This document shows, piece after piece, positions 12,182 to 24,763 of a DNA stretch of 64,000 nucleotides; position 1 is the stretch's first letter; each line of letters begins with the position of its first letter. The DNA is from Eutypella sp. D-1 (taxonomy: Eukaryota; Ascomycota; Sordariomycetes; Xylariales; Diatrypaceae), in the NCBI GenBank assembly GCA_023313575.1, contig JAJTTP010000003.1, forward strand, positions 2,108,001 through 2,172,000, written 5' to 3'. Below the pieces are notes generated by a model. The model did not search any database and was not told the origin of the DNA. It worked only from the letters and a program-made list of their open reading frames with translations. The position numbers were made by a program, and so were the translations under genes.

Positions 12182-13419
12182 ATGTCCGAAGACGACGCGC
12201 AGGCGCTAAGATCGCGGCCCGTCAAGATGGCAGCAGAAGCAACAGCAGAAGCATCATCATCAGCACTATCACCCTCCCCAGCCTCAGACTACCGTAGCAA
12301 CAACAACGCCACCAGGACGCGTAACCCACCGCACCTCCCGACGCCGACGGAGCGCCTGCTACTCCTCGTGTACCCCTCCGTGTTGGTCTTCGGGACCTTG
12401 TTCGCGGTGCTGAGTCCTGAGACGCGGGCCGCCCCGTACGATGCCCTGCGGCACGCCCACGTCCAGGACCCTTCCGTCGCCCCCTCCTACTTCGCCCGCA
12501 AGGATAACCTGCTCAATGTCCTGTTCGTCAAGCGCGGCTGGGCTTGGATCACCGCCGCCTTTGCCGCCTTCGTCGTAGCGCATCCCGCCTTTTCCTCTTC
12601 CGGCGGAGCAGGTAGTGGTAGTGGTAGTGGCAGTGGCAGTGGTGGGGTGGGGAGGAGAAAAGCCCTCCGCGCCGTCCTGCGCTGGGCCCTCATCACCGCC
12701 TGGTGGATTCTGGTCACGCAGTGGTGTTTCGGCCCCCCGCTCATCGATCGCGGGTTCCGCTTCACGGGCGGGCGATGCGATGCCGCAGAGCATGCCGCCT
12801 CCACTACCGCCTCTACGAGCACCAAAGACGTCTTCACGGCCGCCGCGTGCCGCGCCGCAGGCGGCACTTGGAAGGGCGGCCACGACATCTCCGGGCACGT
12901 GTTCCTGCTCGTCCTGGGCAGCTGCTTCCTCGCGCAGGAAGTCGGCCACGTCGTGCTCCGCGCCCGCGCGCGGGATAGGAGGGATTCGGCTATACTGGTT
13001 GACGAGAGGTGCGTCATCATGCCCGACGGCGCCGTCAAGGGCGCCGGGGTCGAGGACGCAAGCGCCGCGGGGGCGGGATCCGCCGCCACGGCTGGGGAAC
13101 TGGGTCCTAGTGGCAGGTTCGCTGCCGTGGTCGTCGCGCTCTGCCTCTGGATGCTGCTCATGACCGCCATCTACTTCCACACGTGGTTCGAGAAGGTTTG
13201 TACCAACCCCTCACCCCCCTTTTTTTTCCGTTGTTGCTCCGTGCTACACGGCCTCGCCTGCCTCTTTTTTTTTGATCTGATCATCATTCCGCTGACATAA
13301 GGGGGTTTGCGACGCAGTTCACCGGCCTGCTGGTTGCGGCCATAGGGATATACGCGGTCTACTTCGTGCCCCGGTTCGTGCCGGCCCTGAGAGCGGTGGT
13401 TGGTCTGCCGGGGATATGA
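12182..13419 (+). CDS. SCS3: FIT2/Scs3-family fat-storage-inducing transmembrane protein
   Basis: ER membrane protein of the FIT family, which acts in lipid-droplet budding and ER phospholipid balance; family members hydrolyse acyl-CoA through two conserved histidines. Exons 12182-13195 and 13318-13419 join across a 122-bp intron, giving 371 aa. Several hydrophobic helices are visible: LLLLVYPSVLVFGTLFAVLS, WAWITAAFAAFVVAH, LITAWWILVTQW, HVFLLVLGSCFLAQ and VVVALCLWMLLMTAIYFHTW. The FIT signature GHDISGH lies at residues 233-239. The second histidine is in FHTWFEK (residue 333), just before the splice site. The final helix, LLVAAIGIYAVYFVP, is supplied only by exon 2. A Gly/Ser repeat in the first loop and a long Ala/Gly insertion before the last helices are species-specific padding. 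Confidence 0.9.
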
Positions 13420-15197
13420 GAGACCCTGACATGAAATGGAAATAAAAATAAAATAAAATGACTAATGAACTAACTAATACATATAATACATATCATAAGT
13501 ACCGTTACGACGCCAATCATCCATTCCATCGATCCATACATCTGTGTATGAGCCATAGCGTGACGTGCGTGTGTATTCGCGCACGGGCAGGTGCATAGAC
13601 TAGCCTACACCCAGTGAACTCCGAGGTTCCTTTTCATAGAAATAGACTTTGATCGATTAGCCTCGGTGCCTACGAGTATGGGGAGAGAGAGAGAGCTAGA
13701 GCTATGACAAAACTTGTACACGTGATGGAGGGACTGCTTGACGGGGTTTATTGTCATGTCACCTCATGATAGAAACAACGTAGAAAACCAAACGCAGACG
13801 ATCCCCATGCGATGGGGCCGGTCAGAGCGCCGCGCCATGTTTTTTTTGCCCCCTTGCGCATCATGAGTTTTGGTGCGGGCGTTCCCCCGGGGTGAGAGTG
13901 TTGTTACCTAGGTTCTGCCAGGGGCTCGGGCAGAATAGCTAGCTTAGTATGTACACCCGATCTTACATGGCATGACTGCCGCTTAGCCTCAGATGTTGCA
14001 TATATACACTCTGTGACGAGGATAATATGTCAGGACAGTTCTGCTAGTAGTGGCAGAAGGGCAGAAGGTCCTGCTAAGTTTGCCAGCTTCTCATCTTATC
14101 TCAAAAGCACCCTAAGTGACAGGCTATGCCATATTCTAGGTTATTCAAGGAGTAGCATAAGCCATGCATGCAACCTACCTACCTGTACCTGTACCATGCA
14201 CGGCATATTTATCAACTTCAGCTATGAGATTGGCGACGGGACCAATTCAGTCATCGCAGAATGAATGGAGGTTCAAAATTGTAAATAGGTTGGTTCGAAA
14301 AAAAAATGGCTATATGCTATCCAGGTATAATAATATATATATATGACAACGCTATACGTAAAAGCCGTGGGGGGGATTGGTACATAATGATGATTAAAGG
14401 AGAGACGGCAATGCTCAGAAGCGGAGAGGGGGAGTTGCACGCATAGGTATACATGTATATTTGTATTTCAATATCTACTACCTACATAGGGTAGATATGA
14501 TTTACCTAAGAGCAAGCCCTCTCCCTTTCGCTCCCTCTCTCCCGTGGGAAGGGTATTTGTTGAACATCCCTCCAAAAAGTTACGCTGAAGTGGTGACTAC
14601 CGTTCTCGCTTCCGGGTCCCCGTGTTTCGATATCCCCGAGACGACAAAAATGGAGGAAGGTGACTGAACTCCTCTTGCGGCTACACCCCGATAGAGCCCG
14701 TACGTAGCCCCACCCCGCTGTCGTCCGACTACCCAGTAGGACAGGTAGAGTATTCTGTCGCCGTTTCCACGAGCTCATGGATCCATAACGCTGTGGCCAT
14801 TTCAAAGATCGCTGTATGACGGATACCCTATGAGCCTGATCGGTTTGATACCGGAATTGACCCGTAGCCAAAACTACTCGGGGAAGAACAACAAAGGTAA
14901 AATCGCGGAACATACTATGCTCCGTCGGTTGTATTCCGTCTGGCCTAGGACTAGTCTCGAGCGGTCTACTGCTCGGGGGTTCCAAGACCATCATCTAGAT
15001 GGTGTATCCATAATGGTCTATTTGGTGTGCATAACCACGACTCAGCGGGCCTACCGCTATCCTACGAGTCGAAATTGACTGGGTCTTCCGTTATAGTAAA
15101 GATAAAATCTCAAGTCAGCGCACCCAAATCCACCCTATTAGAATCATTGGTGCTGGTAGTGGATGTGATGCAGTGGTGGCGGTTGTCAGGCTGTCTG
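13420..15197. other. Intergenic region, no gene seen
   Basis: The region lies between the end of the SCS3-like gene and the 3' end of the F-box/WD40 gene. Its short frames have no recognisable content. A small AT microsatellite sits near 14330-14343. Confidence 0.55.
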
Positions 15198-17467
15198 TCA
15201 TATGAACCCGCCCTCGTACGTCGAGTTATGCTTGCGCGCGCTCTCCAGCATGCGAATGTCGGGGACGTCGGCGCCGAAGTCCATGATGAGGATCTTGGGG
15301 TCCTGGCCGGTACTGACGATGCGGCGATAGTCGCTCTTGGCGCTGAGGACCCAACTGGCGTGCCAGCGGGGGAAGCTCAGGACCTGCTCGCCGGTCTCCA
15401 TGTCGAATACCTTGATGTCGGTGTCGTAGCTGCCGCTGATGAGGCGACCGCTTACACTGTCAATGTGTAGGCTGCGCACGAGCGCCTCGTGCGCCTGCAT
15501 CTCCCGCACGCACTCCCCCGTGTTCGCGTCCCATACCCGGATAACCTTGTCGCTCCCTGCCGACGCGATATACCGCCCGTCCTCCGAAAACTGACTGCAG
15601 GCCAGACCCTTAGTGTGGCCCAGAAACTCGCGAATGGTCTTGCCGCTGTCGATGTTCCACATCTTGACGCTGAAGTCGCCCGAGCACGACACGATCGTGT
15701 TACCCCGCAGTTGCACCGCGTTGACGGGACCCGTGTGGCCCCGGAGCTGTTTCAGAAGGGCGCCCGTCTCGCGGTCCCACACGCAGATGGTGATGTCCTT
15801 GGAGCAGGTCACGATGTGCTTGTTGTCGAAGGCCAGGTCGAGAACGGCCGCGGTGTGAGCCTGGAGGCGCCGAACGGGTCGATATCCAGACCGAACACTG
15901 TAGATGATAACGGTGGAGTCCGAAGACCCGGTTACAAGGATGTCATCGTCGTACTGAAGACACAGGATGGACGCCTTGTGGTGGGTCGGGAACGACACTG
16001 TAACGGGCACGGAAGGGTTCATGCGTTGGTTGTCGGGGAGCGAGGCGAAATGAAGCGGCTTGCCATTGGGATCGAAGAGAATCGAGGTCTCGTTGACGAC
16101 TTCCGGTGGACCTATGACGAGACGACACTGGAGCGTATGCATGTCCCAGATGCGAATCGTCTTGTCTCTGGAACCAGTGATGATTTTATTCCTATATGAT
16201 GTTAGCATGTGATGCGCAAAGAGTAGTCTCGAGAAGGGAATTCGTACTCATCGAACTGCAGGCAGTAAATGCTGTCCAGGTGACCGTTCAAGTAGACTGC
16301 CCGAGCTTGCTTCCCGATTTTCCACCGCTGATCTAGCTCCTGGCGCGCCCGGTAGATCTTCTTCCAGTCGTTCCCGGCCCGGATGCCGGGTACACCGAAA
16401 CCCGAACCCGGCTGCACAGGCAAAGTCGTCGCGTATGTGGCAGTCTTCTCCCGCAGGAACGATTGGCGCCAGACGTGCTGATCCCGTATGGCCTCACACC
16501 ATAACCTGGAAACTCGGCTGGCCCTCGCAAGCTGGGTAGAGTCTAGGTGGGCGAGGACGTGAACAGCGAGTTCCGGAGGCAGTTGTGAAATGAAATCGAT
16601 CCTCGCGACGGAGGAGTCCGGGTCACTAACGATAGACTCCGTGTCGGAAGCGGTAAGCGATATGCCGATTCCACTTTCGCAGTCGTTCTGGGGCTCTTCG
16701 GCGGATAACCAGCCATGCTGCTGCCTAGCCGCAAAGGCGAGGTACTCGTTCTGCATGGCAGCGGCGGCTTTCGCGGCAGCGCCCGTATGGGAGGGGATGA
16801 TTGGGGGCTCAAATCGGTTGCCGGGCACTGCGACCTCTGCGTAGTTGGACGCGCCGGGGGAGTAGATGGTTTCGAGCCCAGCGCGACTCCCGTGTTTCGC
16901 ATGTCGGAAATTAGTAGCGTGTCGCAGCTTATTCCAGGCAGAGTGCGAGGTTGAAGGGCGAACGTCGTGTATACTATCGGTAGCCGACTCGGAGCTGCGC
17001 CTATCGCGACAACCTATTCCCTTCATGATAACCAAAGAAGCCCTCCTGATCTTCCCCTTCAGCGACTGGCTTGGTTTGTTCGCATCGCCAGGCGAGAGTT
17101 GCGGCGACTCGTCGATGGCGGATTCCCCAAGGTCATGTTGGTCATGATGGTCATGTTGGCGAGCATCACGTTCGGCAGCGGCCAGGGCTTCGATGAGAGC
17201 TGAAGACTTGGGGCGGCGTCGCCAAGGTAGGGAGGTGCTGAGACTGCGATTCCTATGGAAAGGATTGGCGGTAGTTGGGCGAGGAGACGGGGAGGGATCT
17301 TGTTGAAAGACACCGATGGCCTTTTCGAAGGAGGCGTCGTGGGAGTACGAGCTAGAGCTCGACATTGGGGGCTCCCGGTCGTACATGGTACTGGACATGG
17401 AACTGGACATGGTGCCGGAGATGGTGCCGGAGATGGTGCTGGAGACGGTGCTGGAGGTAGAAATCAT
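15198..17467 (-). CDS. F-box/WD40-repeat protein (SCF ubiquitin-ligase adaptor)
   Basis: Predicted substrate receptor of an SCF E3 ligase: the F-box binds Skp1 and the WD40 propeller binds the target. Transcript exons are 16248-17467 and 15198-16191; the 56-bp intron (GTACGA donor, CATATAG acceptor) splits a glutamate codon, giving 737 aa. Residues 1-290 are disordered, with a Ser/Thr repeat at the start and a basic stretch PWRRRPK. The F-box is about 292-337 (QLPPELAVHVLAHL ... LWCEAIRDQHVW). Seven WD40 blades follow from about 390, including TGSRDKTIRIWD, TCSKDITICVWD, SCSGDFSVKMWN and SAGSDKVIRVWD. The target is unknown. It does not look like the sulfur regulator scon-2, but that was not tested. 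The start codon heads the longest frame; internal methionines at residues 20, 24 and 28 are possible. Confidence 0.9.
17390..17458 (-). repeat. 12-bp tandem repeat at the 5' end of the F-box gene
   Basis: Degenerate copies of ATGGTGCCGGAG / ACTGGACATGGA (written on the + strand) encode the alternating Ser/Thr/Gly/Met N-terminus of the F-box protein. The repeat stays in frame, so length changes would alter only the disordered leader. Confidence 0.7.
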
Positions 17468-17754
17468 TGGCTGGTAGATCCAGGGAAAATCTATGTCGAT
17501 GTCACCTTCTGACTACCCACGTCACACTACAGCTCGGGAGTGGAGAGGAGGGATCGAATAATCGAATCGGTCGAGCTTTGCTTTGCGATAGTCAGGTGTA
17601 TATAGTCAGGTCAGGTCTAGTATAGCCAGGTATAGTTTGAGATATACCGTATGTACACTTAAGACGTGTTCCTTTTTTTTTCTCGCGGTTTTTTTTTTCT
17701 TTCTGTTGTAATGTTATGGCAAAGATTGTTGTTTATTTAGATGTTACCAGGGCC

Positions 17755-17827
17755 GTGCGTGTGTGCTCGTGTGCCCCGTGTGCCCATGTGCTTGTATGTT
17801 TGTATGCTTGTATGCTCGTATGCTTGC
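17755..17827. repeat. GT-rich minisatellite
   Basis: Degenerate repeats of TGTATGCTTG and GTGTGC units fill about 70 bp. They lie in the 5' flank of the F-box/WD40 gene, about 300 bp upstream of its start codon. Confidence 0.7.
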
Positions 17828-18190
17828 GAAAAGCGGAACGATAGCGGAGAGGTTCAATAGCATTGATGAAATATTATTGAATGTTCGTCACGTAGCAAGG
17901 TAATCCTACCTAGGATATGTAGGTATGCTGTTGCCTCAATATAGCTAAGGTAGGTAGGTATCTCCGGGTAGAGGGTGTACAGTGGGAGAATTGGTAAATA
18001 TGCACAACGTATGTATTAAGGAAATAACAATGAAGTGGTTGGTCGCTTGAGTCGGGTGTAAGTAAGTGAAAGTAATAATCTAGAATTAATAATGATAATG
18101 AACGACGATGTCATATGGTTGGTTGCCCAGGTGCTGGAGGCAACGGCAAGGTAATGGCGAAGTAGGAAGGACTGTGAAGTTGTTGTATAT

Positions 18191-18400
18191 TTTAAAAAAA
18201 ATAAAAAAAAAAGAAGGGGGTAAAGACCTCAAGGGGGTAATCTGGAAAAAGAAGGAAAGGAACGAAAGTTTAAAAATAAGAAAGAGCGTGAAAAAAGGAA
18301 GGAAAAAAAAGAGAGAGAGAGAGAAAGGTTGTGTAATTTTGGTAGGTCTTTTTTTGGTTCTGGGGGTTTCCTTTTTTTTTTCTTTCTTTCTTTTTTCGAC
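18191..18400. repeat. Polypurine tract followed by polypyrimidine tract
   Basis: From 18191 to about 18330 the + strand is almost only A and G, including a short (GA)n run near 18310. From 18345 to 18400 it switches to T- and C-rich DNA. The two halves could fold back on each other. The long minus-strand frames here are artefacts of composition. Confidence 0.7.
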
Positions 18401-21400
18401 CCGTTCCGATACTTTGAAAAGTTTGGGGGAGTAATGATGAGTAGTGATGAGTAGTGAGAAGCAACAAGTCGGCGGCGATAGTTCAATCTTCAATCAATCC
18501 TTCTTCAATCAACCTCAAGACGAACGACGTTGCCTGGTTCTACTACTACGACCTCTACCTGCCTACCTAGCCTAAGGTAAATAGGTACTTCGTAGGAGGT
18601 AGGTGTGTAATAACCCGAACAATGACGGCCTTGGAAATGTCGAGGGTTTTTTTTCCCTTAGTTACATGTAGGTAGAGGAGTAGGTAACATTAGAGGAGCA
18701 ATATCTATTGGCAAGAATGCATGCTTCTTCTAGTGTTTCCAAGGTTCTGTTTCTACCACCTACTCTAGGTACTTAGTACTAACTTTTACCACCAAGTAGT
18801 AAGGAATTGGCTGATTGATTAGTACACGTCTAGTAAGACTGTTTGTGTACATTTCGAGGTTCAGGATCTTTTTGGTCAAGTTTGGCATTTTGGGGTTGGA
18901 GAAAGACCTCGGGACTTATCTGGAGTTAGGGAGGGTACTTAATCATAGATACTGTTTGATACTACTCCGGAAGTACTGGCTAGTTACTTGGTTTATTACG
19001 GTGGTTGCGCTGTTACTCTGTAGCTACCAGATCCACAATAAATTCCAAGCGTTTCATGGGGTTTGACTTGATGTCTAATCTTTCGGCAACAGTCTGGCTC
19101 CTTTATTAGTTGCTTCCATTGGTCTCTGCTGCACTCTGCACCTGGTCCCTGGTTCTTACCCCCCTGAGTCAGATAAGCAGGGGCATGTCTGTAAATGTGC
19201 GCACCCACTCTAGCAAGTTTAGGTAGGCACCAGGTAAACTACTAGGTACCTAGGTACTTAGGTAAAGTACGGAGTAGAGTACCTGTTTGCTGCGTTAACT
19301 GAAGAAACTTAGCAACATTGCTGTATATTGTTTGAAAGGGACCTCGAGAATACTTCTGAAACTTCTATGCATGTTTCCAACCTCAAGACACATACAGAGT
19401 CAACCTATCAACAAGATCCTAGGTACCTAGTTATGTCTAGATCTAGACAGGTGCCCGTGGACCAGGCAAGGTGTTTGGTTTATGCAGGTGTTCATTAAAC
19501 CTTTGTGGGTCAATCTAGTTTCCGCTGGAATATCGGGCAAAAGGTAGCCTGTAAAGTAGACGGACGTCTTCAGGTATTGCACCCGATTGTTTGGTTCCTT
19601 CCCAAAAAATATGTCTAGTGTAATTACTTTGGTACATTAGGTATGTACCTGTTTCCAGTACCACCGTCGGCTTTTAAGGGTTACTTACAACCTGTGTCCC
19701 TGCTTCGTTTACCTACCTAGGTACTTAGGTACTATAGTAGTAATGGATGAATCCTATCAGGATCGGATGAGATGCCAGGACGACGACATACGAAGTTGCA
19801 CGTGTGGGAGTGTGAGATACGCGGAATACGTGGAATACTCCCCATCTATTCTGCCATCCACGGATACATGCAGGTGGCCCCTTCGACTATGCAAGGCGAT
19901 AGATAGAGCAGCAAGCTGAGGTTGGCCCGAACGATCTTTAGATGAACCTCTGTGTTCGCAAGTCCCGCGTTCTCCTTGGGGAAAAGGGGGTGATTAGGTA
20001 CCTAGGTACTGAAACCGATATAGGTGCAGCCCCGAAATGGGATTTCGCTCTGTCCGTCTATCTGCCTTTTTGGGAGAGATGGGAACCCCGGGTGTTAGGA
20101 TTTAAGGAAGTTACCATGCCCTCCCGTGCCCTGCAATGCCCTTAATCATATAAATAGACTTCAGCCCACGTGGGTATCCATCCATCCAGTCAGTCATTCC
20201 TACCCGTTAACCAACCAGAAAATACACAACAGAAGCCCTTTGTTGATGTTGTTACGTACCTACCTAAGCACGTAAATATCTGCTCGCCCGGCAACAAACC
20301 GAGATCCCGGTTGTTGTTAGATGACCGTAGAAGTTAGCTTATGTAGCCCAGAAGCGACCAACTAAACAACAAAGAATACCTAATGATAGTAATAAAAAAA
20401 TTCCGATCTGGGGAATGCTGGAAATGCGACCATCAAAGGGACCACCTTATTCCAACTTGCACAGAAAAAAAGAGGAGCCAACTAGTAACTCCCTTAACCC
20501 CTGGTAGTCGACCCGGTCGGGCGGCCGCGGCCCTTCGTGACATATGGAGGTTGCTTGTTACCGCGCAGCAAAAGTTTCTAGAGGCAATGAGATCATCCCG
20601 GCAATTCCACCGCAAATAGTAGGGCCCTGCCTATGTATTTGCAAGCCGGCAGCCTTGGGATTGTTTCATGGTGCAGTATTTGGTTTCTTTCCCTCTCGTC
20701 TCCTCTTCACTCTGTATGCATTTACATAGTTAGGCAGTGGTATTTAAACCAGAAGAAAAAAAATGCATTGTGGCCGCGCTGTCTATAACAAGGTACCTCG
20801 GTCGGGCAGTCAACCTCCAAGCTCCGACAGCCCGGGTCCGCTGGGTCGGTATGTACCCGTGCCGACATCCCTAGTGCAGGCCGATCGAAGACCCAAACGA
20901 AAAAAGGTCCCGCCAAAAACAACACCCTAACTACCTGTAGGTAGTTAGACAGGTTTATCTCATATCAGGCAAGGCGAGGCAAGGGCGAACGGGCCCATGA
21001 CTTCGGGATACAGGGGAGGATTGGCATGATGCATGATTCGGTTAGTGTGGTCTTGGTGGCCGATTTCTTAGAATTCAAAGAGTCAGGTTACCGCGAAGAG
21101 ACTTCCCAACAACATCACCAGGCCACTATTCTTGGGTTTGCGATTGTGACGCCTAATATGCCTTAACTACTTTGCGGCAGGGGGATATAGCAAACTTGAA
21201 AATGCCAGGGGGTGATTTTTGGTATTCAAATTGCTTATTGGTTTATGTTTGAAAAGAAAAAGAAAATTTGAGATAGATAGTACAGTCTCCCGGAAGAGCT
21301 GGAATGACTCTCTCTATCTTTGTCTCTCTACAGCACGAACCCCCTTTTGATGATGATCCCCTTGCCCCGGAAACCCCGGACAGCCACTCGGTCGGCCGAA

Positions 21401-23575
21401 CCTGGGATGGCAGCTCGCTCGGCAGTCTGCCTGCCCCCCACCGTCCTGACAGGTGACAGGTCATTCGACTTCTTCGTGGTCTCGTTCTTCAAAATCTGGA
21501 ATCTAGGGGGAGGGGGCGTCATCACATGCTTTTTTCAAGACGCTCACCCGCCCTTTCAACCCTTCACTTTCCTTACATTGTGGTGTAGTATGTAACCACC
21601 TAGTCAGGCGTACGGGCCACGCGCTGCCCATGTGCGTGAGTCCGTGCGGCGTCATCTAAGTTCAACTAAACCCCTTTCCGTTACGGGAGGTGTACATAAT
21701 TGCATACTCTCCAGACCGATCAACACCGCTTGCGGAGTCGCGGGCTGCCAGAGAATTGCGCTCGCGAACAGAGCACGGGCTCGGGGATCGGACGGGATGC
21801 AGGCGCCCGGCTCCCCGATGTCGGGACATCAGTAACGTCGAGCGCGCCGCGCCCGCGGATGACTCGGCGGCGGAGGAAGGAGAATGGTGGCCGTTTCAGC
21901 GGTAGCGAGGCCAGCTCGCGCTCCGTATCGTGTTGTCGGGTACCGGGCGCTGCTGTTACTCGCAGTCCCGTGTCGGTGGGACGGCGGTCGGCGCAGGCTT
22001 CTCCAGCCCGCAACGGATTTACCGCCGGGCTGATGTGCTGTACAATGTAGCTATGTAGGGAAGCGATAGACCGTGGTCTTCAATGTCCTAGGCGTCATTT
22101 CGAGATACCGTGTCGGCCACCTTCTCTTTTCCTCGTTCGTACTTCATAGCTGTGAGACGCTGTCACTCTGTACTACCCAGAAATAACGGTGGGCAGGCTG
22201 GAGAGACAAGTAGATATGGGCGCTTCGCGCGAGTTAGTTTCCAAACCTGCAAGTTTGCCTAGGTACCTATGTAGTAGTTGTCTTACCTCCGTGCTGTCAA
22301 ATCAGCCCTGCACGAGTCTAGACCTATCGGTGCTTACGCTGTACAAGGTACACTATCTATGGAAAGAAGCGTAGCGCTCGTGCCAGCCAGATTTTGATGG
22401 CTGCAAAGGATATCTAGTTCTATCTACTTAGGTATGCGAGGCTCTCGCTTATCACTGGTGATACGAATATTGGGGGATGGAGGGGCTAGGGAGCGAACGG
22501 ATTGGAGCAGCTTGAAATACGCTCACATCAGGTAGGTTACATATGAGCCAATACTGGTTGAATAAGCATCCCATATAAGCTCCGGAATTACGATTGTGTA
22601 CGCACATGCACCCGCACGTATCCCCTCTAATATGTAGAATGATTGGGAAGTAGCTGTTATGTATTGCTACTTGTCCATAGGATGAACCGAGAACCGCCTG
22701 CCTTCATGAACGGTTGACCAGGGAATTACAGTCATACACATAGACGGTAGGACGTCATTGGCCCCTAACCCATACAACTATAAGCCAAAAGCTGCATCTG
22801 ACTGGCCAGGATGCCCGGACAGTTGCGCGTGCATCGAGGATCGGACCTGCAGATAAGCCTTAGGAGGCATGGAACTTGCCTGTCAACTTAGGTAGGTAAC
22901 CTACCTGCCTGCCCGCTCGGCAAGCAGGCTGTCAGGTTCCGTGCATTGAGTAGAGTATGTACCGGCTCGCGCCGTGCCGTTTTGATAGGCAGGGTAGACC
23001 GGGATGGAAGAAGGATGTAGAGGAAGGCCAGGGGTGACGAACTCGAGACGCAACGCACGTACACCACGTTGCCACCATCTCAGAAGCCGGCATTTACTCA
23101 GTCGCGTTTCACGACTATGCATGTCATGCATGCATGGTTGCTGACTGGGAGGAAGCTAGGTTGGGGCGTGGGTGTGCTGTGCCGCACGTCATTCAATCGC
23201 CCGTATAAAGTAACTACCTACTTACCTACTGACAACTGGCTTACATACTCGGATGCCTTTATGCATCCAGATGAAGAGGTTGAGAATGGAGGCTCAGGGG
23301 TATCAGATGGCTTAATCAGGGTATTAGTTCAATGGAATAGTTGTCTCCAGCTCGTCAATCGACTTTCATTTCATTCTTTGATGGCCATAAAATGGATAAG
23401 AGCAGTACCTACGTAGCGTGTCGTCTCAATAAACTAGAGTATTTAGTAGCCGAGGCTGGTGAACATAGATAGATGTAGGTGAAGAAGCGATGTTTAATAT
23501 GTACAATCTTTATTTATTCGTACCAGTCTAGTCTTTGCTCGTTCTGCCTCACTCTTTATTTCATTCGGACTTGCT

Positions 23576-24763
23576 TCAAGCGCCGAACGCCTTGTCGTAG
23601 TCCACCATGGTAAACCGGTAGCGGACGTCGTTCTTCTGGACGCGCTGGACGGTCTTGGACAGGTTCTCGGCACTGATGGGGACGGTCTCGACCCAGGACT
23701 CGATGCCCTTCTCGGCGACCATCTTGAACATCTCGAGCATCTCGCGGCGGCTGCCGAGGTGGGAGGCACCAATGAGGCAGCCGTTGGCGCCGAAGTCCTG
23801 GACGGCGACCTTAAGGGCACCGTCCTCGGGGAAGCCGATCGATACGAACTTGCCGTGCACGTCGAGCAGCGACAGGTAGCCGCTGAGGTCGAAGCCCTCG
23901 CCGAAGCTGTTGGCCGAGCTGATGATCAGGTCGAACGTCATCCGGTGCGGCTCGTTCCAGCCCGGGTCCGACGTCGCCAGGAACCCGTCCGCACCCATCT
24001 TGCGCGCGTCCGCCTCCTTGCTGTGCGTACGCGAGATCAGCCATGTCTCAGCCCCCAGCGCCTTGGCAAACATCACACCATAGTGGCCCAGCCCGCCCAG
24101 GCCTACGATAGCCACCTTCTTGCCCGGGCCGGCGCCGTTCCGCACCAGCGGGCTGTAGGAGGTGATGCCGGCGCACAGCATGGGAGCCGCGAGGTGGCTG
24201 GGAATCGCATCGGGAATGGGGAAGACCCTATGCATTTCTCAAGTCAGTCAATGTGTTCTCGGGGCGAGAATTGCATCCCAAACCCCCAACAGATGCGGTG
24301 TGATGGCCGCGCGATTGTCGTTTGCTTACCAGTGCTCATGTGTCCTCACGTGCGACGAGTAGCCGCCCTGGGTTATGATGCCGGTGTCGGGCCAGACGGC
24401 GCCGTACGTGTCCATCTGCTTGGCGCAGTAGGTCTCGTTGTCGTTCTTGCACTGGCGGCACTCGAGGCAGGACCAGGACTGGGCTCCTACACCGACGCGC
24501 TCGCCGGGCTTAATCAGGGTAACCTTGGGGCCTACGCGCAGGGCGCGGCCGACGATCTCGTGACCGACCGCCAGGGGGAACTTCTGGTCACCCCATCCGC
24601 CGCTGATGGTGTGGATGTCGCTGGCGCAGACACCACAGCACTCGATCTTGATGTCAACATCGTGGTCGCCGAAGGGCTTCGCGTTGAACTCCTGCAGGTG
24701 GAACTCGGTCCAGGTGTCAGCCGAGTTGACCTGGAAACCCTTAAACTTGTCGTACTGAGTCAT
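23576..24763 (-). CDS. ADH6: Zinc-dependent alcohol dehydrogenase, NADP-linked ADH6/cinnamyl-ADH type
   Basis: Cytosolic medium-chain dehydrogenase that reduces aldehydes (cinnamaldehydes, furfurals, fusel aldehydes in the family) to alcohols with NADPH. Exons 24330-24763 and 23576-24227 join across a 102-bp intron splitting a Trp codon; 361 aa, the normal length. Catalytic-zinc ligands are visible as Cys46 in CGVCASDIH and His68-Glu69 in GHEIVG. The structural-zinc loop is SCLECRQCKNDNETYC. The Rossmann motif is GLGGLGHYG, and ISRTHSK after the second strand fits NADP preference. The C-terminal block DVRYRFTMVDYDKAFGA is characteristic of the ADH6 group. Physiological substrate not deducible. 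Confidence 0.94.

Larger units (their letters stand above)
17468..23575. other. 6.1-kb gene-free region with low-complexity tracts
   Basis: No frame is convincing on either strand. The region contains a GT-rich minisatellite (17755-17827), a polypurine stretch followed by a polypyrimidine stretch (18191-18400), and repeated TACCTAGGTA motifs (about 19243-19263, 19418-19432, 19710-19732, 19997-20011, 22259-22270). A GC-richer block at 21340-22030 has open frames on both strands but no recognisable protein. Confidence 0.6.

Noticed and set aside
18086..18493. 135-codon minus frame
   Set aside because: Translation of a polypurine/polypyrimidine tract; the protein is only low-complexity Phe/Leu/Ser.
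21632..22050. GC-rich frames on both strands that might be a gene remnant
   Set aside because: Overlapping open frames without family features or codon pattern; composition explains them.
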